Origin: Chaunax sp. Z400 | Taxonomy: Eukaryota; Chordata; Actinopteri; Lophiiformes; Chaunacidae | Direction of reading: 5' to 3' | Assembly: GCA_037577475.1 (NCBI GenBank) | Contig: CM075194.1 | Span: forward strand, 27,691,326-27,755,325 | Length of the DNA: 64,000 nt | Shown here: piece after piece, positions 1 to 14,000 of the stretch | How the letters are laid out: the number at the start of each line of letters is the position of its first letter | Numbering within the stretch: the stretch's first letter is position 1 | The notes under the pieces: generated by a model | Database searches by the model: none | The model's input: only the letters and a program-made list of their open reading frames with translations | What the model was told of the DNA's origin: nothing | Translations under genes and position numbers: made by a program

Positions 1-231
1 GCTAAATGCAGCCCTTCCTTTGGGTTTAGATTCTAATGATGAATAGGGGCTTGGACCATGAGCTTTACATCTTTAAAATATGTACCTGTTCCCCTCCCCA
101 GGGCCCACCTTCCCACAAACCTTTATTGCAATCCTATTTCAAACACAAACGACACTGATCACATGACCAACTCTCGATGGTGGAGGTAAACTGTTGCCAC
201 ACACAGTGAACCCGGGGCTTCTGTGTCCTCT

Positions 232-262
<31 letters not shown>

Positions 263-1474
263 TGCTATCTGCCCTTGCCTTCAGAGGCCACACAGTAATA
301 GACTTGTGTCACAGAGGACACACTGACCTGTCAAACACTAGGAGTATCTGTCCACCACAGCTCTCTGCTTGTGGCATCATTATGTCCCTGGTGAGTAAAT
401 AAATAAATAAAAAATAAATAAAGGAATGACAGCTATAGCAATAGTGTGTGGCATTTACTCTACATAGATGAGAGTCGAATCAATCAGCTCTCAACAGTTA
501 GTTTAATGATAAGATTCCCTGAGAGGATGAGAGTTTCCAGAGTCCACAGCAAAAAAAGGACCAATTTGATTTTCACTGATTCCCTCCATAAGTGACACAA
601 ACACAGACTTTATGACTATTATGGTCATTAGTTTCACTCGCTTTTTGTAATAAAACATCTGAACGTTTGGGAACCACTGTGACACACCTGTCCAGCTGTC
701 CACCTGGAGAAACATCCTCCTGATTAACACATTTGAATGGAAGGATTCATCCAAAGCCTTTTTAAAGGGTTTATAAGGTCCACTGAAACAGAATGAAGCC
801 ACAGACATACGTGCACAGAATAAAGCTAGCAATCTGAGCAGATCAGTACAATCCTGGGTACAATGCAGGCTTGGTAGAGGTATGTGTTCTTAGCCTGGGC
901 CATCATTTGTACCTGTTATCATACCTGGACCTGATTGTGACTCACGTCTCCTGATCTCAGTGAACAGACTGCTTACAGTGGTATTCTGAAGGCCTGACTG
1001 ATGACCAAAACAACATCGAGCTTAATTAAACTAAAGTAGACTCAAGGTGTAATAGGCTGGGATCACCTTTTTAGGTGGTCCTGAGTAATTAGTAACACTT
1101 AACACTGACTACTTACTAAAAATAAGACTTGATTTGAATTTGACAGTGTGTCACTCATTTTATTACTAAATGTCAAAATGTCTTGATAGATTAAAAATGA
1201 GAATGAATTTCTATTTAGTACATAATTCCAGAGTCAGAATAGGTTATCATTCCAAAGGGTAGAACATATGATGACATATGATAACTTAAAAAGAATAGTA
1301 ATGCTTAGGCTGTATTCCCTTCATGAATGAAATGTTTCCTGTATGTTCGTGTAGAGTATCCTTTAACTCCTCACCGTGTGATCTGATGATTGAACACATC
1401 ATTTTGCTGCGGGCTGACCTGGGATATGAGCACTTCACCACTTTATTAGAAGTCTAATTGAAACATTTACTCAC
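1..1474. other. start of gabrr2 intron 5
   Basis: Intron sequence 3' of exon 5 on the gene strand. I searched for the next expected exon (the segment beginning YAYTEDDLMLYWK in the family) and did not find it, so the intron extends beyond position 1. Apart from the poly-G run and a short A/T-rich tract near 400-420 I see nothing distinctive. Confidence 0.7.
232..259. repeat. uninterrupted poly-G run of 28
   Basis: Twenty-eight consecutive G on the plus strand, that is poly-C on the gabrr2 transcript strand. Such runs are rare, unstable and often mis-sized in assemblies. Confidence 0.95.
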
Positions 1475-1557
1475 AGCTCTCCAGCTCCAGTGAGCAGGTC
1501 TGAGAATCCAGAGGGAAGCGGCTGAAGTCCATGTTACAGGCTGCCGTCACCGTCACT
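1475..1557 (-). CDS. gabrr2: gabrr2 coding exon 5 (Cys-loop)
   Basis: 83-nt exon, the size usual for the Cys-loop exon of GABA-A receptor genes. The acceptor is TGTTGTTGGACAG (ending at 1558); the donor GTGAGT starts at 1474. One base completes the Arg begun in exon 4, then 27 codons read VTVTAACNMDFSRFPLDSQT-C-SLELES, ending in phase 1. The two cysteines are separated by 13 residues and enclose FPLD, the signature of Cys-loop receptors, where the disulphide couples ligand binding to the pore. A final T begins a codon that is Tyr in the family. This is the last coding exon in the window. Confidence 0.96.
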
Positions 1558-1983
1558 CTGTCCAACAACAGACACTCATAGTGAGAACAGTCATTCAAAC
1601 GTTCACTGATGACACCAGGAATCTGATTTTACCCTGTCATGGTGTTAAGAACATGCTGTTCACCACTGTGGGTGTGTGCTTTGTGCTACCTGGGTTAGCT
1701 GCTGCACGTTGATCTCTCTATGGATCGACTGTTCCAGCAGTGACAAAATGATTTTTAGGTTGGATATTTGACATTAAATGTAAAACTAAAGCGTAACACA
1801 TCGCTACCCATATCCAGGTACCTCTTGTCTCATTCACATGAACACCCTCTGAGATCAAAACACAATCATGGCTATTGTCACTCCTCACACCTGTCAAACT
1901 AGCATGTTAGGATTATAAAAATTCATCTTTTCAAACATCCGATTGATTAGTTCATTCATTTCAGTCATATTTTATAACTAGAA

Positions 1984-2016
<33 letters not shown>

Positions 2017-5000
2017 TATTACCATTAGTATTACTATTACTATTTGTAGTATTATTGCTAGTAGTAGTTTGATTTCAAACTCTTGTTGTTGTAATTGTTA
2101 TTCTGATGTAATCTCTTTGAATAAAAATGTCTGCTAGCCAGAACCAGAACACAAAACAGGAAGTTTATATACAAATACATACTGACAACACTGATACACA
2201 CACTGATAAAAGATACCAATAAGACAGACTGTGATGACATCAGGACTGCAAATATCTAATGTTGACGATATTGTCAGTAGGTTACTCGTTGTTTAGTGAC
2301 TGGATTAGTAGCGATAGCTACCTTCACATTGCATTCACCAAAGTAGCTCACACATCTCAGTGTCATTGTCATGCCAAGCCAATCAGAGACAGAGTAGGGC
2401 AGGTGATAGTAGGATTTGTAAATTTGCCACATGCGCAGGTAGGCAGCCATGTCAGGTGGGCTACAGGCCTATAACATACACCAGACATGTTGCTCTGTTT
2501 GTGAGACCAGTGTCTGAATGGGACCAAAAAGGTTCTGGCTAATTCAGCAGTTCCATGACATCAACACAGAATCTATCTTGTATCTTTATATTTAGAATTA
2601 TATACTCACTTATAATGTATTTTTGTTTTAATGGTTGCAAAAGTTTCTTCCCAATCTTCTGATGTTTGTTTAGGCACTTATCCATGTGAACGAGGATATT
2701 TCAGCTCTGCTGTCTCAGTGTTAACACACACACACACACAGACACACACACACACACACACACAGATGTAGTTACGCTGTAACCTGAGGCACCAGATGAT
2801 TCTTGTGAATTCAGCTGCCTTACAAATTGAGGTATATGATTGTTTAGGTGTTCAGAGATACCCATTACCAGTGACGGAGGCAGTGAGACTCACCTAAATA
2901 ATTCATTTCTGGTAAAACCACACAATGAGCTGAGGGGCATCACTAGTCACTCCATGTGTTGTCTGTAGCTAAACTGATATGTGTTTAAACAAACCACAGC
3001 ACAAGCAAACCAAACGATATTCCAGTATAGACAAACCTGCACAGTGAATGGACCAGCACCTTTGTTCCTAACAGGCCTGCTTTCAGAGGTCTTCCACATT
3101 TACATTTATTTATTCAATTGTTCAGTTAGCACTAAAGTACGCTAAATAGCAGATACAGCACACACACACACACACACACACACCCTCTTCTTCCTCATGT
3201 CTTCAATGAGGCTTTACTTTAATGTAATGCAGCAGAGATGCAGGAACACAGCAGGGAATAGAGTCCCTCGTCTTCAGACAATGTTTGAAGCTCTGTTTAT
3301 AGCTTCACTCAACTGCCTATCTCCAAATCCATGACATGGAAACATGGAGTTATTTTTAGATTTCAAGAGTCCTATTTCTGTGACACCTCACGCTAATGAG
3401 CAGCTCCTCAGAATTCATACTAGCCTGTAGGTTCAGTAAGATCAGAACAATGAACCTTTTTTTCGAGATTGAATGATATCCTCATGCAGAAAAAAGAGCA
3501 GGTGAATGCAAAAAGCAAAATGAACTATGATGACACAAGCTGACAGTCGGCATAAAAAATCATCTTTAGATCCAATATCTGGTCTGTCATCAGAAAGAGT
3601 ATAATATATATGAGAGTGCCTCCATGTCATAGTCATATCATAATCATATCATAGTCATCTCATGATCATATCCAGTGTTTCCCATACATAGGCTCTACTT
3701 GGGCTCTACTAAGACTACAGAGTCCTGTCTGTTTTTAATACAGTGATGTCCACTACAGAATCCTGTCTGTTTTTAATGCAGTGATGTCACTACAGAATCC
3801 TGTCTGTTTTTAATACAGTGATGTCCACTACAGAATCCTGTCTGTTTTTAATACAGTGATGTCCACTACAGAATCCTGTCTGTTTTTAATACAGTGATGT
3901 CCACTACAGAATCCTGTCTGTTTTTAATACAGTGATGTCCACTACAGAATCCTGTCTGTTTTTAATACAGTGATGTCCACTACAGAATCCTGTCTGTTTT
4001 TAATACAGTGATGTCCACTACAGAATCCTGTCTGTTTTTAATGCAGTGATGTCACTACAGAATCCTGTCTGTTTTTAATGCAGTGATGTCACTACAGAAT
4101 CCTGTCTGTTTTTAATACAGTGATGTCCACTACAGAATCCTGTCTGTTTTTAATGCAGTGATGTCACTACAGAATCCTGTCTGTTTAATGTAGTGATGTC
4201 CACAACAGAATCCTGTCTGTTTTTAATATAGTGATGTCCACTACAGAATCCTGTCTGTTTTTAATGCAGTGATGTCCACTACAGAATCCTGTCTGTTTTT
4301 AATGCAGTGAGGTCCACTACAGAATCCTGTCTGTTTTTAATGCAGTGATGTCCACTACAGAATCCTGTCTGTTTTTAATGCAGTGATGTCCACTACAGAA
4401 TCCTGTCTGTTTTTAATGCAGTGATGTCCACTACAGAATCCTGTCTGTTTTTAATACAGTGATGTCCAATACAGAATCCTGTCTGTTTTTAATGCAGTGA
4501 GGTCCACTACAGAATCCTGTCTGTTTTTAATGCAGTGAGGTCCACTACAGAATCCTGTCTGTTTTTAATGCAGTGAGGTCCACTACAGAATCCTGTCTGT
4601 TTTTAATGCAGTGAGGTCCACTACAGAATCCTGTCTGTTTGTAATGCGGTGATGTCAACTACAGCATCCTGTCTGTTTTTAATGCAGTGATGTCACTACA
4701 GAATCCTGTCTGTTTTTAATACAGTGATGCACACTACAGAATCCTGTCTGTTTTTAATGCAGTGATGTCCACTACAGAATCCTGTCTGTTTTTAATGCAG
4801 TGATGTCCACTACAGAATCCTGTCTGTTTTTAATGTAGTGATGTCCACTACAGAATCCTGTCTGTTTTTAATACAGTGATGTCAACTACAGAATCCTGTC
4901 TGTTTTTAATACAGTGATGTCAACTACAGAATCCTGTCTGTTTTTAATACAGTGATGTCCACTACAGAATCCTGTCTGTTTTTAATACAGTGATGTCAAC

Positions 5001-8000
5001 TACAGAATCCTGTCTGTTTTTAATGCAGTGATGTCAACTACAGAATCCTGTCTGTTTTTAATGTAGTGATGTCCACTACAGAATCCTGTCTGTTTTTAAT
5101 ACAGTGATGTCAACTACAGAATCCTGTCTGTTTTTAATGCAGTGATGTCAACTACAGAATCCTGTCTGTTTTTAATACAGTGATGTCCACTACAGAATCC
5201 TGTCTGTTTTTAATACAGTGATGTCCACTACAGAATCCTGTCTGTTTTTAATACAGTGATGTCCGCTACAGAATCCTGTCTGTTTTTAATACAGTGATGT
5301 CCACTACAGAATCCTGTCTGTTTTTAATACAGTGATGTCCACTACAGAATCCTGTCTGTTTTTAATACAGTGATGTCCACTACAGAATCCTGTCTGTTTT
5401 TAATGCAGTGATGTCCACTACGGAATCCTGTCTGTTTTTAATACAGTGATGTCCACTACAGAATCCTGTCTGTTTTTAATACAGTGATGTCAACTACAGA
5501 ATCCTGTCTGTTTTTAATGCAGTGAGGTCCACTACAGAATCCTGTCTGTTTTTAATGCAGTGAGGTCCACTACAGAATCCTGTCTGTTTTTAATGCAGTG
5601 AGGTCCACTACAGAATCCTGTCTGTTTTTAATGCAGTGAGGTCCACTACAGAATCCTGTCTGTTTGTAATGCGGTGATGTCAACTACAGCATCCTGTCTG
5701 TTTTTAATACAGTGATGTCCACTACAGAATCCTGTCTGTTTGTAATGCGGTGATGTCAACTACAGCATCCTGTCTGTTTTTAATGCAGTGATGTCACTAC
5801 AGAATCCTGTCTGTTTTTAATACAGTGATGCACACTACAGAATCCTGTCTGTTTTTAATGCAGTGATGTCAACTACAGAATCCTGTCTGTTTTTAATGCA
5901 GTGATGTCCACTACAGAATCCTGTCTGTTTTTAATGTAGTGATGTCCACTACAGAATCCTGTCTGTTTTTAATACAGTGATGTCAACTACAGAATCCTGT
6001 CTGTTTTTAATACAGTGATGTCAACTACAGAATCCTGTCTGTTTTTAATACAGTGATGTCCACTACAGAATCCTGTCTGTTTTTAATACAGTGATGTCAA
6101 CTACAGAATCCTGTCTGTTTTTAATGCAGTGATGTCAACTACAGAATCCTGTCTGTTTTTAATGCAGTGATGTCAACTACAGAATCCTGTCTGTTTTTAA
6201 TACAGTGATGTCCACTACAGAATCCTGTCTGTTTTTAATACAGTGATGTCCACTACAGAATCCTGTCTGTTTTTAATACAGTGATGTCCGCTACAGAATC
6301 CTGTCTGTTTTTAATACAGTGATGTCCACTACAGAATCCTGTCTGTTTTTAATACAGTGATGTCCACTACAGAATCCTGTCTGTTTTTAATACAGTGATG
6401 TCCACTACAGAATCCTGTCTGTTTTTAATGCAGTGATGTCCACTACGGAATCCTGTCTGTTTTTAATACAGTGATGTCAACTACAGAATCCTGTCTGTTT
6501 TTAATGCAGTGATGTCCACTACAGAATCCTGTCTGTTTTTAATACAGTGATGTCCACTACAGAATCCTGTCTGTTTTTAATGCAGTGATGTCACTACAGC
6601 ATCCTGTCTGTTTTTAATGCAGTGATGTCACTACAGAATCCTGTCTGTTTTTAATGCAGTGATGCACACTACAGAATCCTGTCTGTTTTTAATGCAGTGA
6701 TGTCAACTACAGAATCCTGTCTGTTTTTAATGCAGTGATGTCAACTACAGAATCCTGTCTGTTTTTAATACAGTGATGTCCACTACAGAATCCTGTCTGT
6801 TTTTAATACAGTGATGTCCACTACAGAATCCTGTCTGTTTTTAATGCAGTGATGTCACTACAGAATCCTGTCTGTTTAATGTAGTGATGTCCACTACAGA
6901 ATCCTGTCTGTTTTTAATACAGTGATGTCCACTACAGAATCCTGTCTGTTTTTAATACAGTGATGTCCACTACAGAATCCTGTCTGTTTTTAATACAGTG
7001 ATGTCCACTACAGAATCCTGTCTGTTTTTAATACAGTGATGTCCACTACAGAATCCTGTCTGTTTTTAATACAGTGATGTCCACTACAGAATCCTGTCTG
7101 TTTTTAATACAGTGATGTCCACTACAGAATCCTGTCTGTTTTTAATACAGTGATGTCCACTACAGAATCCTGTCTGTTTTTAATGCAGTGATGTCACTAC
7201 AGAATCCTGTCTGTTTTTAATGCAGTGATGTCACTACAGAATCCTGTCTGTTTTTAATACAGTGATGTCCACTACAGAATCCTGTCTGTTTTTAATGCAG
7301 TGATGTCACTACAGAATCCTGTCTGTTTAATGTAGTGATGTCCACTACAGAATCCTGTCTGTTTTTAATATAGTGATGTCCACTACAGAATCCTGTCTGT
7401 TTTTAATGCAGTGATGTCCACTACAGAATCCTGTCTGTTTTTAATGCAGTGAGGTCCACTACAGAATCCTGTCTGTTTTTAATGCAGTGATGTCCACTAC
7501 AGAATCCTGTCTGTTTTTAATGCAGTGATGTCCACTACAGAATCCTGTCTGTTTTTAATGCAGTGATGTCCACTACAGAATCCTGTCTGTTTTTAATACA
7601 GTGATGTCCAATACAGAATCCTGTCTGTTTTTAATGCAGTGAGGTCCACTACAGAATCCTGTCTGTTTTTAATGCAGTGAGGTCCACTACAGAATCCTGT
7701 CTGTTTTTAATGCAGTGAGGTCCACTACAGAATCCTGTCTGTTTTTAATGCAGTGAGGTCCACTACAGAATCCTGTCTGTTTGTAATGCGGTGATGTCAA
7801 CTACAGCATCCTGTCTGTTTTTAATGCAGTGATGTCACTACAGAATCCTGTCTGTTTTTAATACAGTGATGCACACTACAGAATCCTGTCTGTTTTTAAT
7901 GCAGTGATGTCAACTACAGAATCCTGTCTGTTTTTAATGCAGTGATGTCCACTACAGAATCCTGTCTGTTTTTAATGTAGTGATGTCCACTACAGAATCC

Positions 8001-11000
8001 TGTCTGTTTTTAATACAGTGATGTCAACTACAGAATCCTGTCTGTTTTTAATACAGTGATGTCAACTACAGAATCCTGTCTGTTTTTAATACAGTGATGT
8101 CCACTACAGAATCCTGTCTGTTTTTAATACAGTGATGTCAACTACAGAATCCTGTCTGTTTTTAATGCAGTGATGTCAACTACAGAATCCTGTCTGTTTT
8201 TAATGTAGTGATGTCCACTACAGAATCCTGTCTGTTTTTAATACAGTGATGTCAACTACAGAATCCTGTCTGTTTTTAATGCAGTGATGTCAACTACAGA
8301 ATCCTGTCTGTTTTTAATACAGTGATGTCCACTACAGAATCCTGTCTGTTTTTAATACAGTGATGTCCACTACAGAATCCTGTCTGTTTTTAATACAGTG
8401 ATGTCCGCTACAGAATCCTGTCTGTTTTTAATACAGTGATGTCCACTACAGAATCCTGTCTGTTTTTAATACAGTGATGTCCACTACAGAATCCTGTCTG
8501 TTTTTAATACAGTGATGTCCACTACAGAATCCTGTCTGTTTTTAATGCAGTGATGTCCACTACGGAATCCTGTCTGTTTTTAATACAGTGATGTCCACTA
8601 CAGAATCCTGTCTGTTTTTAATACAGTGATGTCAACTACAGAATCCTGTCTGTTTTTAATGCAGTGAGGTCCACTACAGAATCCTGTCTGTTTTTAATGC
8701 AGTGAGGTCCACTACAGAATCCTGTCTGTTTTTAATGCAGTGAGGTCCACTACAGAATCCTGTCTGTTTTTAATGCAGTGAGGTCCACTACAGAATCCTG
8801 TCTGTTTGTAATGCGGTGATGTCAACTACAGCATCCTGTCTGTTTTTAATACAGTGATGTCCACTACAGAATCCTGTCTGTTTGTAATGCGGTGATGTCA
8901 ACTACAGCATCCTGTCTGTTTTTAATGCAGTTATGTCACTACAGAATCCTGTCTGTTTTTAATACAGTGATGCACACTACAGAATCCTGTCTGTTTTTAA
9001 TGCAGTGATGTCAACTACAGAATCCTGTCTGTTTTTAATGCAGTGATGTCCACTACAGAATCCTGTCTGTTTTTAATGTAGTGATGTCCACTACAGAATC
9101 CTGTCTGTTTTTAATACAGTGATGTCAACTACAGAATCCTGTCTGTTTTTAATACAGTGATGTCAACTACAGAATCCTGTCTGTTTTTAATACAGTGATG
9201 TCCACTACAGAATCCTGTCTGTTTTTAATACAGTGATGTCAACTACAGAATCCTGTCTGTTTTTAATGCAGTGATGTCAACTACAGAATCCTGTCTGTTT
9301 TTAATGCAGTGATGTCAACTACAGAATCCTGTCTGTTTTTAATACAGTGATGTCCACTACAGAATCCTGTCTGTTTTTAATACAGTGATGTCCACTACAG
9401 AATCCTGTCTGTTTTTAATACAGTGATGTCCGCTACAGAATCCTGTCTGTTTTTAATACAGTGATGTCCACTACAGAATCCTGTCTGTTTTTAATACAGT
9501 GATGTCCACTACAGAATCCTGTCTGTTTTTAATACAGTGATGTCCACTACAGAATCCTGTCTGTTTTTAATGCAGTGATGTCCACTACGGAATCCTGTCT
9601 GTTTTTAATACAGTGATGTCAACTACAGAATCCTGTCTGTTTTTAATGCAGTGATGTCCACTACAGAATCCTGTCTGTTTTTAATACAGTGATGTCCACT
9701 ACAGAATCCTGTCTGTTTTTAATGCAGTGATGTCACTACAGCATCCTGTCTGTTTTTAATGCAGTGATGTCACTACAGAATCCTGTCTGTTTTTAATACA
9801 GTGATGCACACTACAGAATCCTGTCTGTTTTTAATGCAGTGATGTCAACTACAGAATCCTGTCTGTTTTTAATGCAGTGATGTCAACTACAGAATCCTGT
9901 CTGTTTTTAATACAGTGATGTCCACTACAGAATCCTGTCTGTTTTTAATACAGTGATGTCCACTACAGAATCCTGTCTGTTTTTAATGCAGTGATGTCAC
10001 TACAGAATCCTGTCTGTTTAATGTAGTGATGTCCACTACAGAATCCTGTCTGTTTTTAATACAGTGATGTCCACTACAGAATCCTGTCTGTTTTTAATAC
10101 AGTGATGTCCACTACAGAATCCTGTCTGTTTTTAATACAGTGATGTCCACTACAGAATCCTGTCTGTTTTTAATACAGTGATGTCCACTACAGAATCCTG
10201 TCTGTTTTTAATACAGTGATGTCCACTACAGAATCCTGTCTGTTTTTAATACAGTGATGTCCGCTACAGAATCCTGTCTGTTTTTAATACAGTGATGTCC
10301 ACTACAGAATCCTGTCTGTTTTTAATACAGTGATGTCCACTACAGAATCCTGTCTGTTTTTAATACAGTGATGTCCACTACAGAATCCTGTCTGTTTTTA
10401 ATGCAGTGATGTCCACTACGGAATCCTGTCTGTTTTTAATACAGTGATGTCCACTACAGAATCCTGTCTGTTTTTAATACAGTGATGTCAACTACAGAAT
10501 CCTGTCTGTTTTTAATGCAGTGAGGTCCACTACAGAATCCTGTCTGTTTTTAATGCAGTGAGGTCCACTACAGAATCCTGTCTGTTTTTAATGCAGTGAG
10601 GTCCACTACAGAATCCTGTCTGTTTTTAATGCAGTGAGGTCCACTACAGAATCCTGTCTGTTTGTAATGCGGTGATGTCAACTACAGCATCCTGTCTGTT
10701 TTTAATACAGTGATGTCCACTACAGAATCCTGTCTGTTTGTAATGCGGTGATGTCAACTACAGCATCCTGTCTGTTTTTAATGCAGTTATGTCACTACAG
10801 AATCCTGTCTGTTTTTAATACAGTGATGCACACTACAGAATCCTGTCTGTTTTTAATGCAGTGATGTCAACTACAGAATCCTGTCTGTTTTTAATGCAGT
10901 GATGTCCACTACAGAATCCTGTCTGTTTTTAATGTAGTGATGTCCACTACAGAATCCTGTCTGTTTTTAATACAGTGATGTCAACTACAGAATCCTGTCT

Positions 11001-14000
11001 GTTTTTAATACAGTGATGTCAACTACAGAATCCTGTCTGTTTTTAATACAGTGATGTCCACTACAGAATCCTGTCTGTTTTTAATACAGTGATGTCAACT
11101 ACAGAATCCTGTCTGTTTTTAATGCAGTGATGTCAACTACAGAATCCTGTCTGTTTTTAATGCAGTGATGTCAACTACAGAATCCTGTCTGTTTTTAATA
11201 CAGTGATGTCCACTACAGAATCCTGTCTGTTTTTAATACAGTGATGTCCACTACAGAATCCTGTCTGTTTTTAATACAGTGATGTCCGCTACAGAATCCT
11301 GTCTGTTTTTAATACAGTGATGTCCACTACAGAATCCTGTCTGTTTTTAATACAGTGATGTCCACTACAGAATCCTGTCTGTTTTTAATACAGTGATGTC
11401 CACTACAGAATCCTGTCTGTTTTTAATGCAGTGATGTCCACTACGGAATCCTGTCTGTTTTTAATACAGTGATGTCAACTACAGAATCCTGTCTGTTTTT
11501 AATGCAGTGATGTCCACTACAGAATCCTGTCTGTTTTTAATACAGTGATGTCCACTACAGAATCCTGTCTGTTTTTAATGCAGTGATGTCACTACAGCAT
11601 CCTGTCTGTTTTTAATGCAGTGATGTCACTACAGAATCCTGTCTGTTTTTAATACAGTGATGCACACTACAGAATCCTGTCTGTTTTTAATGCAGTGATG
11701 TCAACTACAGAATCCTGTCTGTTTTTAATGCAGTGATGTCAACTACAGAATCCTGTCTGTTTTTAATACAGTGATGTCCACTACAGAATCCTGTCTGTTT
11801 TTAATACAGTGATGTCCACTACAGAATCCTGTCTGTTTTTAATACAGTGATGTCCACTACAGAATCCTGTCTGTTTTTAATACAGTGATGTCCACTACAG
11901 AATCCTGTCTGTTTTTAATACAGTGATGTCCACTACAGAATCCTGTCTGTTTTTAATACAGTGATGTCCACTACAGAATCCTGTCTGTTTTTAATACAGT
12001 GATGTCCACTACAGAATCCTGTCTGTTTTTAATACAGTGATGTCCACTACAGAATCCTGTCTGTTTTTAATGCAGTGATGTCACTACAGAATCCTGTCTG
12101 TTTTTAATGCAGTGATGTCACTACAGAATCCTGTCTGTTTTTAATACAGTGATGTCCACTACAGAATCCTGTCTGTTTTTAATGCAGTGATGTCACTACA
12201 GAATCCTGTCTGTTTAATGTAGTGATGTCCACTACAGAATCCTGTCTGTTTTTAATATAGTGATGTCCACTACAGAATCCTGTCTGTTTTTAATGCAGTG
12301 ATGTCCACTACAGAATCCTGTCTGTTTTTAATGCAGTGAGGTCCACTACAGAATCCTGTCTGTTTTTAATGCAGTGATGTCCACTACAGAATCCTGTCTG
12401 TTTTTAATGTAGTGATGTCCACTACAGAATCCTGTCTGTTTTTAATGCAGTGATGTCCACTACAGAATCCTGTCTGTTTTTAATACAGTGATGTCCAATA
12501 CAGAATCCTGTCTGTTTTTAATGCAGTGAGGTCCACTACAGAATCCTGTCTGTTTTTAATGCAGTGAGGTCCACTACAGAATCCTGTCTGTTTTTAATGC
12601 AGTGAGGTCCACTACAGAATCCTGTCTGTTTTTAATGCAGTGAGGTCCACTACAGAATCCTGTCTGTTTGTAATGCGGTGATGTCAACTACAGCATCCTG
12701 TCTGTTTTTAATGCAGTGATGTCACTACAGAATCCTGTCTGTTTTTAATACAGTGATGCACACTACAGAATCCTGTCTGTTTTTAATGCAGTGATGTCAA
12801 CTACAGAATCCTGTCTGTTTTTAATGCAGTGATGTCCACTACAGAATCCTGTCTGTTTTTAATGTAGTGATGTCCACTACAGAATCCTGTCTGTTTTTAA
12901 TACAGTGATGTCAACTACAGAATCCTGTCTGTTTTTAATACAGTGATGTCAACTACAGAATCCTGTCTGTTTTTAATACAGTGATGTCCACTACAGAATC
13001 CTGTCTGTTTTTAATACAGTGATGTCAACTACAGAATCCTGTCTGTTTTTAATGCAGTGATGTCAACTACAGAATCCTGTCTGTTTTTAATGTAGTGATG
13101 TCCACTACAGAATCCTGTCTGTTTTTAATACAGTGATGTCAACTACAGAATCCTGTCTGTTTTTAATGCAGTGATGTCAACTACAGAATCCTGTCTGTTT
13201 TTAATACAGTGATGTCCACTACAGAATCCTGTCTGTTTTTAATACAGTGATGTCCACTACAGAATCCTGTCTGTTTTTAATACAGTGATGTCCGCTACAG
13301 AATCCTGTCTGTTTTTAATACAGTGATGTCCACTACAGAATCCTGTCTGTTTTTAATACAGTGATGTCCGCTACAGAATCCTGTCTGTTTTTAATACAGT
13401 GATGTCCACTACAGAATCCTGTCTGTTTTTAATGCAGTGATGTCCACTACGGAATCCTGTCTGTTTTTAATACAGTGATGTCCACTACAGAATCCTGTCT
13501 GTTTTTAATACAGTGATGTCAACTACAGAATCCTGTCTGTTTTTAATGCAGTGAGGTCCACTACAGAATCCTGTCTGTTTTTAATGCAGTGAGGTCCACT
13601 ACAGAATCCTGTCTGTTTGTAATGCGGTGATGTCAACTACAGCATCCTGTCTGTTTTTAATACAGTGATGTCCACTACAGAATCCTGTCTGTTTGTAATG
13701 CGGTGATGTCAACTACAGCATCCTGTCTGTTTTTAATGCAGTTATGTCACTACAGAATCCTGTCTGTTTTTAATACAGTGATGCACACTACAGAATCCTG
13801 TCTGTTTTTAATGCAGTGATGTCAACTACAGAATCCTGTCTGTTTTTAATGCAGTGATGTCCACTACAGAATCCTGTCTGTTTTTAATGTAGTGATGTCC
13901 ACTACAGAATCCTGTCTGTTTTTAATACAGTGATGTCAACTACAGAATCCTGTCTGTTTTTAATACAGTGATGTCAACTACAGAATCCTGTCTGTTTTTA

